From Candidatus Bathyoplasma sp. NZ (lineage in GTDB: Bacteria > Bacillota_I > Bacilli_A > MAG-NZ): a DNA stretch of 64,000 nt. Every line of letters starts with the position of its first letter. Positions within the stretch are counted from its first letter, which is position 1. The stretch lies in assembly GCA_013332095.1 (NCBI GenBank), contig JABENI010000006.1:1-64000 (forward strand). The letters are read 5' to 3'. A program made the position numbers and the translations under genes. Below, piece after piece: positions 29,617 to 38,802 of this stretch. Under the pieces are notes generated by a model. That model saw only the letters and a program-made list of their open reading frames with translations, had not been told where the DNA came from and made no database searches.

Positions 29617-30339
29617 ATGTTGAAGACTTTTATTAAAAATGAATTTAAAAATATTTTAAGAGATAAAATGACTTTAATTTTATTAATTTATCCTGTTTTA
29701 ATAGGGTTGTTGCTTAGTCAAATGTCAGTGGCAAGTTCTGCGGAAGCGAAAAATTTTATAGTCATTGTTCTCAGTATTTTAACAGGTTATATTTACGGTG
29801 CTATAGCAGGATTTTCCATTTTAGATGATCGCGATGATAATGTTTTTCTTTCTTTAAGTATCTCGCCGATTTCTTTAAAATTTTATGTTTGGTTTAAAAT
29901 TCTCTTTGTCTTTATATTGGCAATTATTGCGGGATTTTTACTTATGGTACTATCAGGGATGTTTAAAGATGTAGCTTTTTATAAGTTGTTTTTAATATCT
30001 TTGGTATCAGCATTTCAAACTATTATAACAGCATTGTTGATAAACACTTTTGCTAACAATAAGGTGGAAGGGTTTATAACGATGAAGGCAACGGGGTTTT
30101 TAATAGTTTTTCCGATAGCCGCAATGTTTTTTCTAGATTGGAAAGAATATTTGTTTATGTTTGCACCAGGAGTTTGGGCAGCCAAAGCCGCTCAAAATAT
30201 AGTTTTAACCGATCTTATCAATGCGGGAATGGTTAAGATGAATTTTAGTTTTATCGTTTACATCGTTTTAGGAATAGTAGTAAATATATTTTATGTGTAC
30301 TTTTTTACAAAACTGTTTTATAAAAAAAATAATATATAA
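29617..30339 (+). CDS. ABC-2 type permease subunit
   Basis: 240 residues, six membrane helices, with the ABC-2 pattern DDRDDNVFLSLSISPISLKFY at about 74-94 corresponding to the ER-E-like coupling segment of the partner. The frame is open nine bases upstream at GTG, but the ATG right after the previous stop (one base between) is more likely. With the two genes before it this is a complete exporter. Confidence 0.82.
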   Translation: MLKTFIKNEFKNILRDKMTLILLIYPVLIGLLLSQMSVASSAEAKNFIVIVLSILTGYIYGAIAGFSILDDRDDNVFLSLSISPISLKFYVWFKILFVFILAIIAGFLLMVLSGMFKDVAFYKLFLISLVSAFQTIITALLINTFANNKVEGFITMKATGFLIVFPIAAMFFLDWKEYLFMFAPGVWAAKAAQNIVLTDLINAGMVKMNFSFIVYIVLGIVVNIFYVYFFTKLFYKKNNI

Positions 30340-30354
30340 GAGGAGATTATTAAT

Positions 30355-30549
30355 ATGGGGGTTTTAAAAGCAATATTTTATATTATCGGAGCGCTTTATA
30401 TAATAGGTGCAGCAGCAAATTTGAATGTAATATTTGAAACACAAAGAGCTAAGTTTATAGTTAAAAAAATAGGAAGAGGGAAATATAGAATACTTGTAAT
30501 GTTAATGGGAATTCTTTTAGTCGCTTTAGGATATTTTATAAAAAGTTAA
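30355..30549 (+). CDS. Small membrane protein of the ABC operon
   Basis: 64 residues: two hydrophobic helices (about 4-24 and 45-62) around a basic loop containing AKFIVKKIGRGKYR. GAGGAG precedes the ATG and it sits 15 bases after the second permease and before the terminator, so it belongs to the operon. Family not recognised; an accessory or immunity role would be speculation. Confidence 0.7.
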   Translation: MGVLKAIFYIIGALYIIGAAANLNVIFETQRAKFIVKKIGRGKYRILVMLMGILLVALGYFIKS

Positions 30550-30554
30550 ATTTA

Positions 30555-30586
30555 CAAAAAAGGGCAGAAATGCCTTTTTTTATTTT
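30555..30586 (+). terminator. Terminator of the ABC operon
   Basis: AAAAAGGGCA (30556-30567 region) pairs with TGCCTTTTTT with one bulged G, followed by T-rich sequence. Confidence 0.82.
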
Positions 30587-30653
30587 TAAATTTTTAAAAG
30601 TAAAAAAATAACTAATCACAATTATAAAAGTAGATGGAGAGGAGTAGTGATTG

Positions 30654-33600
30654 ATGAAATGTAAAAAAATATTTCTGTTAATTGTGATATTTAATTTTAT
30701 CTTGGTCTTAAATTTAAAGGCAGAAGATCGTAGTACGATTAAATTTGGAAATCAAACTTTAATATTTAAAGAAAATTTTAGAGTTCAAAAAGTTTTTATT
30801 AGCCAGATCTGTTACTGTGATAGAAGTTTGGGACAGCCTAGATTTTACAAATACAGTATAATTCCTTCTTATTCGCAACCAGTGTTGCTTAAATGGAATA
30901 AATATTATTCAATTGATTATTGGAAGATTAATCAAGAAGATAAAACTTTTAATTTAATTGGTAATAGATGTTATGCACATAACAATGTTACTTGGGAAAC
31001 AAAGTATCAGTACAGTTACGATGGAGTTAACTGGGATTATTTTGATTCCACGGCTTATGAAAATGGTGGCTCGACAAATTATCAAGACTTAGATGGTCCT
31101 AATATTACCCTTAATGGAAGGTCAGAAATTGAAATATCTAAAGGTGAAACCTACGTTGAATTTGGGGCGTCTGCTAACGATTATGTGGAAGGAGATAAAA
31201 ATGTTGCGATAAGTGGTGAAGTAGATGAAACAAAACCAGGAATTTACCAAATAAGCTATTATGCTGTCGATAGTAAAGGTAATAGCAGTACCGTTATGCG
31301 GACAGTGACAGTGCCAGATGAAGAACCACCAAATATCGTATTTAGTGATTTAGTAATTGAGGTAGGGACCAGTAGTGTCTACTGGTACAAAGATGTAATA
31401 ATAACGGATAATTTTAGCTTATCGGAAAATATCTTTAAACAAATTTTAGGAGAAATAGATTTAAATAAGTTAGGAGAATATCAAATAATTTACCGAGCGA
31501 CCGATGAAGCTGGTAACAGTGTTGAAGAAATAAGAACAGTTTTAGTAGTTGATACAGTTAAGCCAGTGATAGTAGGAGCAGTAAATTTTGAAGTTGAAGT
31601 CAATGGTAGTTTAACTGATTATTTGAACAGTGTAACTGCTAGTGATAATGTAGATGGTGATTTAACCGACTTAATGGAGATAGATTATTCAGCTGTTATT
31701 ATGAATGTTCCAGGGTTGTATCCATTAGTTTACAGTGTAAAAGATAACTCAGGTAATGAAAAAATAATACCAGTTACGGTCTTAGTCGTCGATAATCAAG
31801 GTCCTGAAATATTGGGAATAACGATTTTCTACTTACCTTTTAAAACGGTAAAACCTGATTGGCTTGTGGGGGTATATGCTACTGATAATGTAGACCAGAC
31901 TGTAGAAGTAACTCCCGATGATAGTCAGGTAAATTTAAATGCGGTAGGTGATTATCAACTTCTTTACTTGGCAGAGGACCATGCCGGAAATGTAACTATA
32001 GAGACGACAAGAGTGATAGTAGAAGATAAAGTAGCCCCAATTATTTCAGGGATTAAATTATGGACGGTGGGAGTAAATCAGCCAAATATCAATTGGTTAA
32101 CAGGAGTAACAGCGGTTGATGATGTTGATGGAACGGTGGATGTAAAGGTTGAAGATAATCAGGTAAATTTAAGAGTATTAGGAAGGTATCAACTTCTTTA
32201 TAGGGCAGTTGATAATGCCGGAAATGTAACTACCAAGACAACTACAGTGGTGGTAAAAGATAAAGTAGCTCCAATTATTTCAGGGATTAAATTATGGACG
32301 GTGGGAGTAAATAGCCAAAATATCAATTGGTTAGTAGGAGTAACAGCGGTTGATGATGTTGATGGAACGGTGGTAGTAACGTTTGATGATACCGAAGTTA
32401 GTTTAAATGCGGTAGGAAGGTATCAACTTTTTTATAGAGCAGAGGACAATGCTGGAAATGTAACTATAAAGACAACTACAGTGGTAGTAGAAGATAAAGT
32501 AGCTCCAATTATTTCAGGGGTTAAATTGTGGAATGTAGGAGTAAATCAGTCAAATATCAATTGGTTAGCAGGAGTAACAGCGATTGATAATCTTGATGGA
32601 ACAGTAGTTGTAACGTTTGTTCTCACCGAAGTTAATTTAAGTGCGGTCGGAAGGTATCAACTTCTTTATAGAGCAGTTGATAATGCCGGAAATGTAACTA
32701 CAAAGACAACTACAGTGGTAGTAAAAGATAAAGTAGCTCCAATTATTTCAGGGATTAAATTATGGACAGTGGCAGTAAATGAGCCAGATATCAATTGGTT
32801 AGCAGGAGTAACAGCGGTTGATAATCTTGATGGAACGGTCGGAGTAACGTTTGATGATACCGAAGTTAGTTTAAGTGCGGTCGGTAGTTATCAACTAATT
32901 TATCAGGCAACGGACCATGCCGGAAATGTAACTATCAAGACAACTTCAGTGTTAGTAGAAGATAGAGTAGCCCCAATTATTACGGGGGTTAAATTATGGA
33001 CGGTGGGAGTAAATGAGCCAGATATCAATTGGTTAGCAGGAGTAACCGCAGTTGATGATCTTGATGGAACAGTAGTTGTAACGTTTGATGATACCGAAAT
33101 CAGTTTAAGTGTGGTCGGTAGTTATCAACTAATTTATCAGGCAACTGATAATGCTGGAAATATCAGTACAACCGAGACAACAGTCACCGTTATTGACAAT
33201 CAGCCACCGGTTATTTTAAGTCAAAGTGCTAAACTTAACTTTGAGGTGGGAACAGTAGTTGTTGAAGAAATGGATTTTAATCAATACATTGAGGCTAGCG
33301 ATGGACAAAGTTTGAATTTAACAATTGAAAACGATGCTAAAACAGCAGTTGATTTTAATAAAATAGGAAATTATGAAATTAACTACAGTGTTTCAGATCA
33401 AGCGGGTAATTATGTTTATACGACAATTCCCGTAGTAGTTGAAGACTTAACTCCCCCCTTAATTGAAACAACGGAAATCATTTTCGAAGCAGGAGAAATA
33501 TATGATGGCTGGTTAAATAACATCACAGTTATTGATAATTATGACGAAAGCAGTGAAATTGAAATTTCTTATCAATTACCGGAAAATTTAAATTATCGAA

Positions 33601-34487
33601 AAGTTGGCAATCAGCAAAAAATAACTTTTACGGCAGTAGATAAAAGTAACAATCAATCAGTGATTGATTTAGCGATTAATATTGTTGATACAACTGCTCC
33701 AATAATCCTAAACGCCAAACAAATTTATTTGAAAATAGGAGCTACTAGCAATATATTTTTAACTGATCTTCAGGCTGAGGATAACAGTTCTGATGAACTA
33801 GAAATAACTTTTGATGACAGTAGTATCGACTATCTTAAAAGTGGTAGTTACCTGTTAAAATATCAGGTACAAGACACCAGTGGTAACATTTATGAGACCG
33901 AAGTAATAGTAGTGGTATACGACATTGCTAGTCAATTATTAGGTGAAAGTGAATTAATAATTGAATACGGAAATGAATACATCGAGGCCGGAATAGTTGT
34001 AACCTCCGGACTGAATAGTGAATTCTCTGAAAAAATTTTGAGTAAGGGAGAAGTAAATGTTAATTTGTTAGGAGAATATAGAATCGATTATTATGTTGAA
34101 TTACTGAATCAAGAAATTTATTTAGAGTCCAGAGTTATTAAAATTGTTGATACTAGGGCACCGGATATCTATGCTGATGTAGAGCATTTTAATATTAAGG
34201 TCAACGATAAATTTTCTAAAAGTGATATCTTGATGCGTTTATCCGCCAGCGATAATTACGATGGTGATTTGACTAATAAATTAAATTTTTCAGAAGAAAT
34301 TAATATTAAAAAACCAGGGACAACAGACTATTTTGTATCTGTTGTTGATACTTCTGGAAATATGACCCAAAAAATAATAACTGTTACTGTAGATTCTTCA
34401 AATGTTTTGATAAAAATAGCTCTTACTGTAGGGGTCAGTGGCATTGTCTTAGTTAAATTACTGTTGTTTATGAGGAAAAAATTTTAA
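30654..34487 (+). CDS. Large Ig-repeat surface protein of a type IV secretion-like locus
   Basis: 1277 residues. A signal peptide (KKIFLLIVIFNFILVLNLKA, about 4-23) leads into a unique ~120-residue N-terminal region with several Cys and Trp, then about 13 bacterial Ig-like (DUF5011/HYR-type) domains, recognisable by the recurring D-xxGN core (VDNAGNVTTKTT). Five are near-identical 78-residue copies. A single C-terminal helix (LIKIALTVGVSGIVLVKLLL) ends in RKKF; there is no LPXTG, so it is membrane-anchored. GGAGAGGAG and the ATG at 30654 set the start, not the TTG just before. The TAA shares a base with the next ATG. Probably an adhesin or surface stalk. Confidence 0.85.
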   Translation: MKCKKIFLLIVIFNFILVLNLKAEDRSTIKFGNQTLIFKENFRVQKVFISQICYCDRSLGQPRFYKYSIIPSYSQPVLLKWNKYYSIDYWKINQEDKTFNLIGNRCYAHNNVTWETKYQYSYDGVNWDYFDSTAYENGGSTNYQDLDGPNITLNGRSEIEISKGETYVEFGASANDYVEGDKNVAISGEVDETKPGIYQISYYAVDSKGNSSTVMRTVTVPDEEPPNIVFSDLVIEVGTSSVYWYKDVIITDNFSLSENIFKQILGEIDLNKLGEYQIIYRATDEAGNSVEEIRTVLVVDTVKPVIVGAVNFEVEVNGSLTDYLNSVTASDNVDGDLTDLMEIDYSAVIMNVPGLYPLVYSVKDNSGNEKIIPVTVLVVDNQGPEILGITIFYLPFKTVKPDWLVGVYATDNVDQTVEVTPDDSQVNLNAVGDYQLLYLAEDHAGNVTIETTRVIVEDKVAPIISGIKLWTVGVNQPNINWLTGVTAVDDVDGTVDVKVEDNQVNLRVLGRYQLLYRAVDNAGNVTTKTTTVVVKDKVAPIISGIKLWTVGVNSQNINWLVGVTAVDDVDGTVVVTFDDTEVSLNAVGRYQLFYRAEDNAGNVTIKTTTVVVEDKVAPIISGVKLWNVGVNQSNINWLAGVTAIDNLDGTVVVTFVLTEVNLSAVGRYQLLYRAVDNAGNVTTKTTTVVVKDKVAPIISGIKLWTVAVNEPDINWLAGVTAVDNLDGTVGVTFDDTEVSLSAVGSYQLIYQATDHAGNVTIKTTSVLVEDRVAPIITGVKLWTVGVNEPDINWLAGVTAVDDLDGTVVVTFDDTEISLSVVGSYQLIYQATDNAGNISTTETTVTVIDNQPPVILSQSAKLNFEVGTVVVEEMDFNQYIEASDGQSLNLTIENDAKTAVDFNKIGNYEINYSVSDQAGNYVYTTIPVVVEDLTPPLIETTEIIFEAGEIYDGWLNNITVIDNYDESSEIEISYQLPENLNYRKVGNQQKITFTAVDKSNNQSVIDLAINIVDTTAPIILNAKQIYLKIGATSNIFLTDLQAEDNSSDELEITFDDSSIDYLKSGSYLLKYQVQDTSGNIYETEVIVVVYDIASQLLGESELIIEYGNEYIEAGIVVTSGLNSEFSEKILSKGEVNVNLLGEYRIDYYVELLNQEIYLESRVIKIVDTRAPDIYADVEHFNIKVNDKFSKSDILMRLSASDNYDGDLTNKLNFSEEINIKKPGTTDYFVSVVDTSGNMTQKIITVTVDSSNVLIKIALTVGVSGIVLVKLLLFMRKKF
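32028..33197 (+). repeat. Five tandem 234-bp repeats within the surface protein gene
   Basis: The block AAAGTAGC(C/T)CCAATTATTTC recurs at 32028, 32262, 32496 and 32730, with a close copy (AGAGTAGCCCCAATTATTAC) at 32964, exactly 234 bases apart, equal to 78 codons and one Ig domain. Similarity extends over the whole period, indicating recent duplication; flanking Ig domains are much more divergent. Confidence 0.93.
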
Positions 34488-35884
34488 TGAAAAAAGTAAT
34501 AATTTTATTGCTTTTTTCGGTATTAATTAGTTCTGTTAAAATTAAGGCAATTGAAGAAATAAAAAATATCCAAATTGAAAATTCATTAAATAACCCCTTA
34601 ACAATTTCCCCTTTTAATAATATTGATTTTTACAACCAATATCAAAACTCCTCTTATGTTAATAATTTTGTAGTTAAGTATTCCATTGAAGGTGAACAAT
34701 TTACTGAAAGTTACGGTGAATTCACAAAAAAATATCCAAATTATCTAAAATTGACTAAGTTGACTGTCAAGCAAAATCTAAGCGGTAGTTTGATTGACAG
34801 TAACAATCTAAAACTGACTAGTGAAGACAGTCATTTAGATTGGCTGATAACCAAATATAAGCCTTTTGAAAAAGGAGAATACTCCTTGACTTATAATTTT
34901 TTAGTAAAAGAAAACGGTGAATTTGTCAGTAGTACAAAGACTGTTTTTACGAGCGAAATAAAAGTAACTACTTATGATGAAAAAAATATAAAATTAAATA
35001 GTTATCCCAACGTTGTTAAATTACTGATAAAGTTGTACAGTTATGATTTAAATAGTCTTGATTTTAACGAAGGATGTGTAGGTAATAAAATTACGGCAAA
35101 TTGTAGTCAAAAAATAATAAATGATTTTATCGAAAAGATGACAGAGTGGTCAAAAATTATTGCTGGCTCCTTAATTATTTTGTTATCGATACAAACTTTT
35201 TATAAAAAGGCTTTATTGTTAGATTGTTTTAGAGTTATTGAAGTTTTTAAGTTGTTGATTAAAATATTTTTAATTTGGCTCTTAATTTTATTTTCCTCAG
35301 AAATGGCCAAACAGTTATGGATAATTTCTTCAGCAATAATCAGCAGTTTTCAGTCAATTACCGACTATTTAGGTGAAAGTGAATTAATCAAGACAGTATT
35401 TAAAGATTTTAATAATTTAAACGTCGAAGATGTTTCTATTTGGACAATTCTTAGAAGCGGAACAAATTTTTTTGTGCTCGTAGCGATTAGCTATTTTTTA
35501 ATGTATTTACAGTTTGTGCTGATTATTTTGCTGACCTTTAGAATTATTAAATTAGCTTTTACCAGGTACTTAATTCATTTGTTTTTAATGATTTTAGCGC
35601 CGTTCGCCATTGTTTTATTGATTGATTCAGATTATAAAAAGTATGGTTTTTTTTATTTTGAAAAGTTTATTTTTAATTTACTAGAAGGGATTTTAGTAGT
35701 AATTCTAATGTTAACTTTTGTTTATTTGATTCCAGTTTTAATTGAAATGATTAAAATAACCGAAATCAGCAAACAATTAAATTTTGCCAATAATTTAGTT
35801 AGTATTTTTATTTTAATAATCACTTACAAGATGTTAGGGAAAGTAAATAAATTTATTAAGAGAATCACGGTAGTTAGGAGGTGA
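34487..35884 (+). CDS. VirB6/TrbL-like polytopic membrane protein
   Basis: 465 residues. Signal peptide at about 1-22, an extracytoplasmic domain to about 190 with a cysteine pair (GCVGN...ANCSQK at about 197-207), then five or six long hydrophobic helices from about 222 to 450. This layout, and its position directly before a VirB4-type ATPase, fit the VirB6/TrbL channel component; sequence alone would not prove it. The start overlaps the previous stop by one base and the stop TGA lies within the ribosome site of the next gene, so all three genes are translationally coupled. Confidence 0.6.
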   Translation: MKKVIILLLFSVLISSVKIKAIEEIKNIQIENSLNNPLTISPFNNIDFYNQYQNSSYVNNFVVKYSIEGEQFTESYGEFTKKYPNYLKLTKLTVKQNLSGSLIDSNNLKLTSEDSHLDWLITKYKPFEKGEYSLTYNFLVKENGEFVSSTKTVFTSEIKVTTYDEKNIKLNSYPNVVKLLIKLYSYDLNSLDFNEGCVGNKITANCSQKIINDFIEKMTEWSKIIAGSLIILLSIQTFYKKALLLDCFRVIEVFKLLIKIFLIWLLILFSSEMAKQLWIISSAIISSFQSITDYLGESELIKTVFKDFNNLNVEDVSIWTILRSGTNFFVLVAISYFLMYLQFVLIILLTFRIIKLAFTRYLIHLFLMILAPFAIVLLIDSDYKKYGFFYFEKFIFNLLEGILVVILMLTFVYLIPVLIEMIKITEISKQLNFANNLVSIFILIITYKMLGKVNKFIKRITVVRR

Positions 35885-35888
35885 AAAC

Positions 35889-38378
35889 ATTAAAAAAATT
35901 GAAGTGAAAGTCGCGAAAGAAATTAATAAGTACCAAGAAAAAATATTTTTTGGAATGAATTCAAGGCAGTTGTTGAGTTTGTTTTTATCGATGATTTTAG
36001 TAGTAATTCCCACTGTCTTAATAAATTATTATTTTGATTTTTTACTAGCGGTGGCAATTGGAAGTACTCTCGCTTTAGGGGTAGGTGTTTTTTCGATGTT
36101 TTATTATAATGGGATGTATATTGAAGACATCTTAAAAAACATTTTTCCGATATTGTTACGGACTAAAATACCGGTGACAAAATTAAACCTCTATCAGCAA
36201 ATTGAAGATGATTTGCTGATAACGAACAAAAGTTATCTTAAAATTTATCAACTTTCGGATATTAATTATTTGACTGTGAAAATGGCTGAGAGAAAATTAT
36301 TGTTTGATAATTTTTGTTCTTTTTTAAACTTGTTTGCCGAAGATATTGAAGTAAACCAGTTTTTAGTAAGGGAAAAAATAGATCAAAAATTTATTGAAAA
36401 TATTAAATCTACTTTAAAAGATGACCAATACGATAGTTTAAGGGAAGAAGTAAATAATCAAATCGAAAAAATACTGGATGAGAAAAGTTACATCAGCAAA
36501 AAATATTTTGTTTTGATTATCAGTGGCTTAAATAAAGAACAGGCCATTAAGAGATTAGATGATTTAAAGATGGCTTTCGATAAATACTTACAAGATTTAA
36601 ACAACAATAATAATATTTTTGTAACTTTAAGCTCTTTAAGAAAAAAGGAGTTAGAAAATCTAATTTTAAAAGATTTATTAAACCTTTCTAGTATTGAAAA
36701 TACCGCTATTATAAGTAGAGCAAATTGTTGCGAAATAATTGGTGAGGATACGGTTTATCAACAGTCTTTTGCTCTAGCAAAATTACCTAATTATTTACCG
36801 GACGAAGTGTTAAAAGAATTAATGGAACTGAATATTAAAATGAAGATTAATTTAAAAATAAAGATTTTTGGAGTTGCCGATAGAATAAAATATTTAAAAA
36901 AGATTAGAAGTGCAGTCGAGGCCAATAAGTTAGAATTTTTAAAGAAAAAATTAGATAGTAGTCAATTACCAACTCAAATTAAAGAGCAATTAGAGGCAAC
37001 TAGTGAAATAATTAATTTGATAAATGAGAAAAGTCAAAATTTATACGATATAAAATTATTAATTACTCAGGAAAGCGATAACTTGAGGCAGTTAGAAAGC
37101 AATTCGGTCTTAATTCAGGCTGCTTTGAAAAAATATCAAGTTAGTTTAAGTAGGTTAGATTTTCAACATCTAGAAGGAATTTTAGAAACTTTACCCATAG
37201 GAAAAGAAAATTTAATATTTTTAAACAAGATTGTGGTAACCGAAACGTTAGCTTGTTTTCATCCTTTTAAGGCCCGTAGTTATCCAGTTCAAAAAAAGGG
37301 AGCGTTTTATGGTCAAAATCAAATTACTGCTGATGTGATAAAGTTTGATCGCGGAAAAGGTAAAAATGACTCACCTAATGGTTTTATTTTAGGGACAACA
37401 GGAAGTGGAAAATCGTTTGCTGCTAAATTGGAAATAATTCAAGTGTTAATTAACAATGATGACGATGTTGTGATAATCGACCCAGAAAATGAGTACGCTA
37501 AATTAGTGTCATCTTTACAAGGTGAAACAATAGATGTCTCAACCACTTCTAGTAATTTTATAAATCCACTGGAAATTAATGAAATAGATAATTATCAAGA
37601 TGCAGTAAAAATGAAATCGGAGTATTTGCAAACTTTACTAGAAACTATGTTGGGAAAAAATTTAACTTTAAAAGAACAGTCGTTAATCGATAAAGCAGTT
37701 CATAAAATATACGCTGATTGTTTTAAGTTTAAAGGGGTACCGACTTTAGAAAATCTCAGAACGGAGCTAGCAAAATTTCCGGAAATTGAAGATTTGGTAG
37801 TGGCATTGGAAATATATACTACCGGTAGTCTAGCTATATTTAGCAATAAATCTAGTGTGGAGATAAAAAATAAATTAACCTGTTTTAAGATAAATAAGTT
37901 AAGTAAGCAATTAAAAAAAGTAGGGCTTTTAGTAGTGATGGAGATGATTTGGCAAAAAGTGATAGTTAATCAAAAGGTAAATCGAAGAACGAGGCTCTAC
38001 ATCGATGAGATTTATTTATTGTTTGATCATCAAATGTCGATTAATTATTTAATAAGTTTTTATAAGAGATTTAGAAAGTACGGGGGAATAATTACCGGGA
38101 TTACCCAAAATGTCGAAGATTTATTACTGAATGACAGTGCGAGAAAGATGCTAGCGAATTCGGAGTTTTTATTATTACTAGGACAAAAATCAACTGACTT
38201 AAGACAATTGGTAAAACTGTTTGAACTCAGCGATGTTGATAAAAGTTATATCAGTCAAATTAAGCATGGGCAGGGATTAGTTATTTGGGAGAATCAGGTA
38301 ATGCCTTTTAGAAATGTTTTCACTCCCACAAATAAAATATTTGAGGTAGCGACATCTAGTTTAAATAACGATCTTTAA
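35889..38378 (+). CDS. PrgI (VirB3-like)-VirB4 fusion ATPase, probable AUU start
   Basis: 829 residues if started at ATT 35889. Residues 1-105 match the PrgI family: KKIEVKVAKEINKYQEKIFF, GMNSRQL, then two membrane helices. The rest is a VirB4/TraE ATPase: Walker A GTTGSGKSFAAK at about 502-513, Walker B VVIIDPENEYAKL at about 527, INPLEI, and a second acidic motif LYIDEIYLLF at about 703. It would power substrate or pilin handling at the membrane. AGGAGGTG at 35876-35883 lies five bases before ATT, and the encoded MKKIEVKV restores the family N-terminus; GTG at 35904 is the fallback but its upstream sequence is no ribosome site. Confidence 0.88.
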   Translation: MKKIEVKVAKEINKYQEKIFFGMNSRQLLSLFLSMILVVIPTVLINYYFDFLLAVAIGSTLALGVGVFSMFYYNGMYIEDILKNIFPILLRTKIPVTKLNLYQQIEDDLLITNKSYLKIYQLSDINYLTVKMAERKLLFDNFCSFLNLFAEDIEVNQFLVREKIDQKFIENIKSTLKDDQYDSLREEVNNQIEKILDEKSYISKKYFVLIISGLNKEQAIKRLDDLKMAFDKYLQDLNNNNNIFVTLSSLRKKELENLILKDLLNLSSIENTAIISRANCCEIIGEDTVYQQSFALAKLPNYLPDEVLKELMELNIKMKINLKIKIFGVADRIKYLKKIRSAVEANKLEFLKKKLDSSQLPTQIKEQLEATSEIINLINEKSQNLYDIKLLITQESDNLRQLESNSVLIQAALKKYQVSLSRLDFQHLEGILETLPIGKENLIFLNKIVVTETLACFHPFKARSYPVQKKGAFYGQNQITADVIKFDRGKGKNDSPNGFILGTTGSGKSFAAKLEIIQVLINNDDDVVIIDPENEYAKLVSSLQGETIDVSTTSSNFINPLEINEIDNYQDAVKMKSEYLQTLLETMLGKNLTLKEQSLIDKAVHKIYADCFKFKGVPTLENLRTELAKFPEIEDLVVALEIYTTGSLAIFSNKSSVEIKNKLTCFKINKLSKQLKKVGLLVVMEMIWQKVIVNQKVNRRTRLYIDEIYLLFDHQMSINYLISFYKRFRKYGGIITGITQNVEDLLLNDSARKMLANSEFLLLLGQKSTDLRQLVKLFELSDVDKSYISQIKHGQGLVIWENQVMPFRNVFTPTNKIFEVATSSLNNDL

Positions 38379-38402
38379 TGGGAAAAATAACAGGAGGAAT
38401 AG

Positions 38403-38732
38403 ATGAAAAAAATATCTATATTATTGATACTATTTTTGAGTGGTTGTAGAAGTGATTTAAAGACACTTTGTGTTAACGATGATATCGACTTAGTAGAACA
38501 AACAAAATGTATTACTGATAATACTATCGACTTCGTGGTTCAAATAATTCAAGCAGTCGGTGGTTCAGTAGCAGGTTTTTTATTAGTTTTAGGTTTAGTC
38601 TTGTTCTCTGTTTCTTCAAAGTTAGAAGATGACGGTGGAAAGTTATTAAAAAAGGCTAAAAATCTAATAATAAGTGCAATATTTTTAGGATTGGTAGTTT
38701 TGTTAACCCCAACGCTAATCGATTTATTTTAA
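38403..38732 (+). CDS. Small lipoprotein or pilin-like two-helix protein
   Basis: 109 residues. The N-terminus KKISILLILFLSGC has a lipobox (LSGC) with Cys at about residue 15. Then comes a short Cys-containing loop (CVNDD...TKC) and two hydrophobic helices at about 47-72 and 89-107 separated by a basic loop (KLLKKAKN). This size and two-helix form resemble VirB2/TrbC-type subunits, and it ends the four-gene locus, so a pilin-like role is inferred. AGGAGG lies before the ATG. Confidence 0.6.
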   Translation: MKKISILLILFLSGCRSDLKTLCVNDDIDLVEQTKCITDNTIDFVVQIIQAVGGSVAGFLLVLGLVLFSVSSKLEDDGGKLLKKAKNLIISAIFLGLVVLLTPTLIDLF

Positions 38733-38761
38733 GTCAGATAGCGAACATTAATTTAAAATTG

Positions 38762-38770
38762 TGTTATAAT
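38762..38770 (+). promoter_or_regulatory. Extended -10 promoter of hemolysin III-proBA
   Basis: TGTTATAAT is a TGn-TATAAT element 32 bases before the hemolysin III start; no clear -35. No hairpin terminator is visible between the secretion-like locus and this promoter. Confidence 0.6.
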
Positions 38771-38802
38771 CTATTAAAAATAAATTGAAGGAGAGTACAA
38801 GG

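Noticed and set aside
30654-38732. Integrative conjugative element
   Set aside because: No relaxase, coupling protein, integrase or attachment site could be seen; only the VirB3/4, VirB6-like and pilin-like parts are present.
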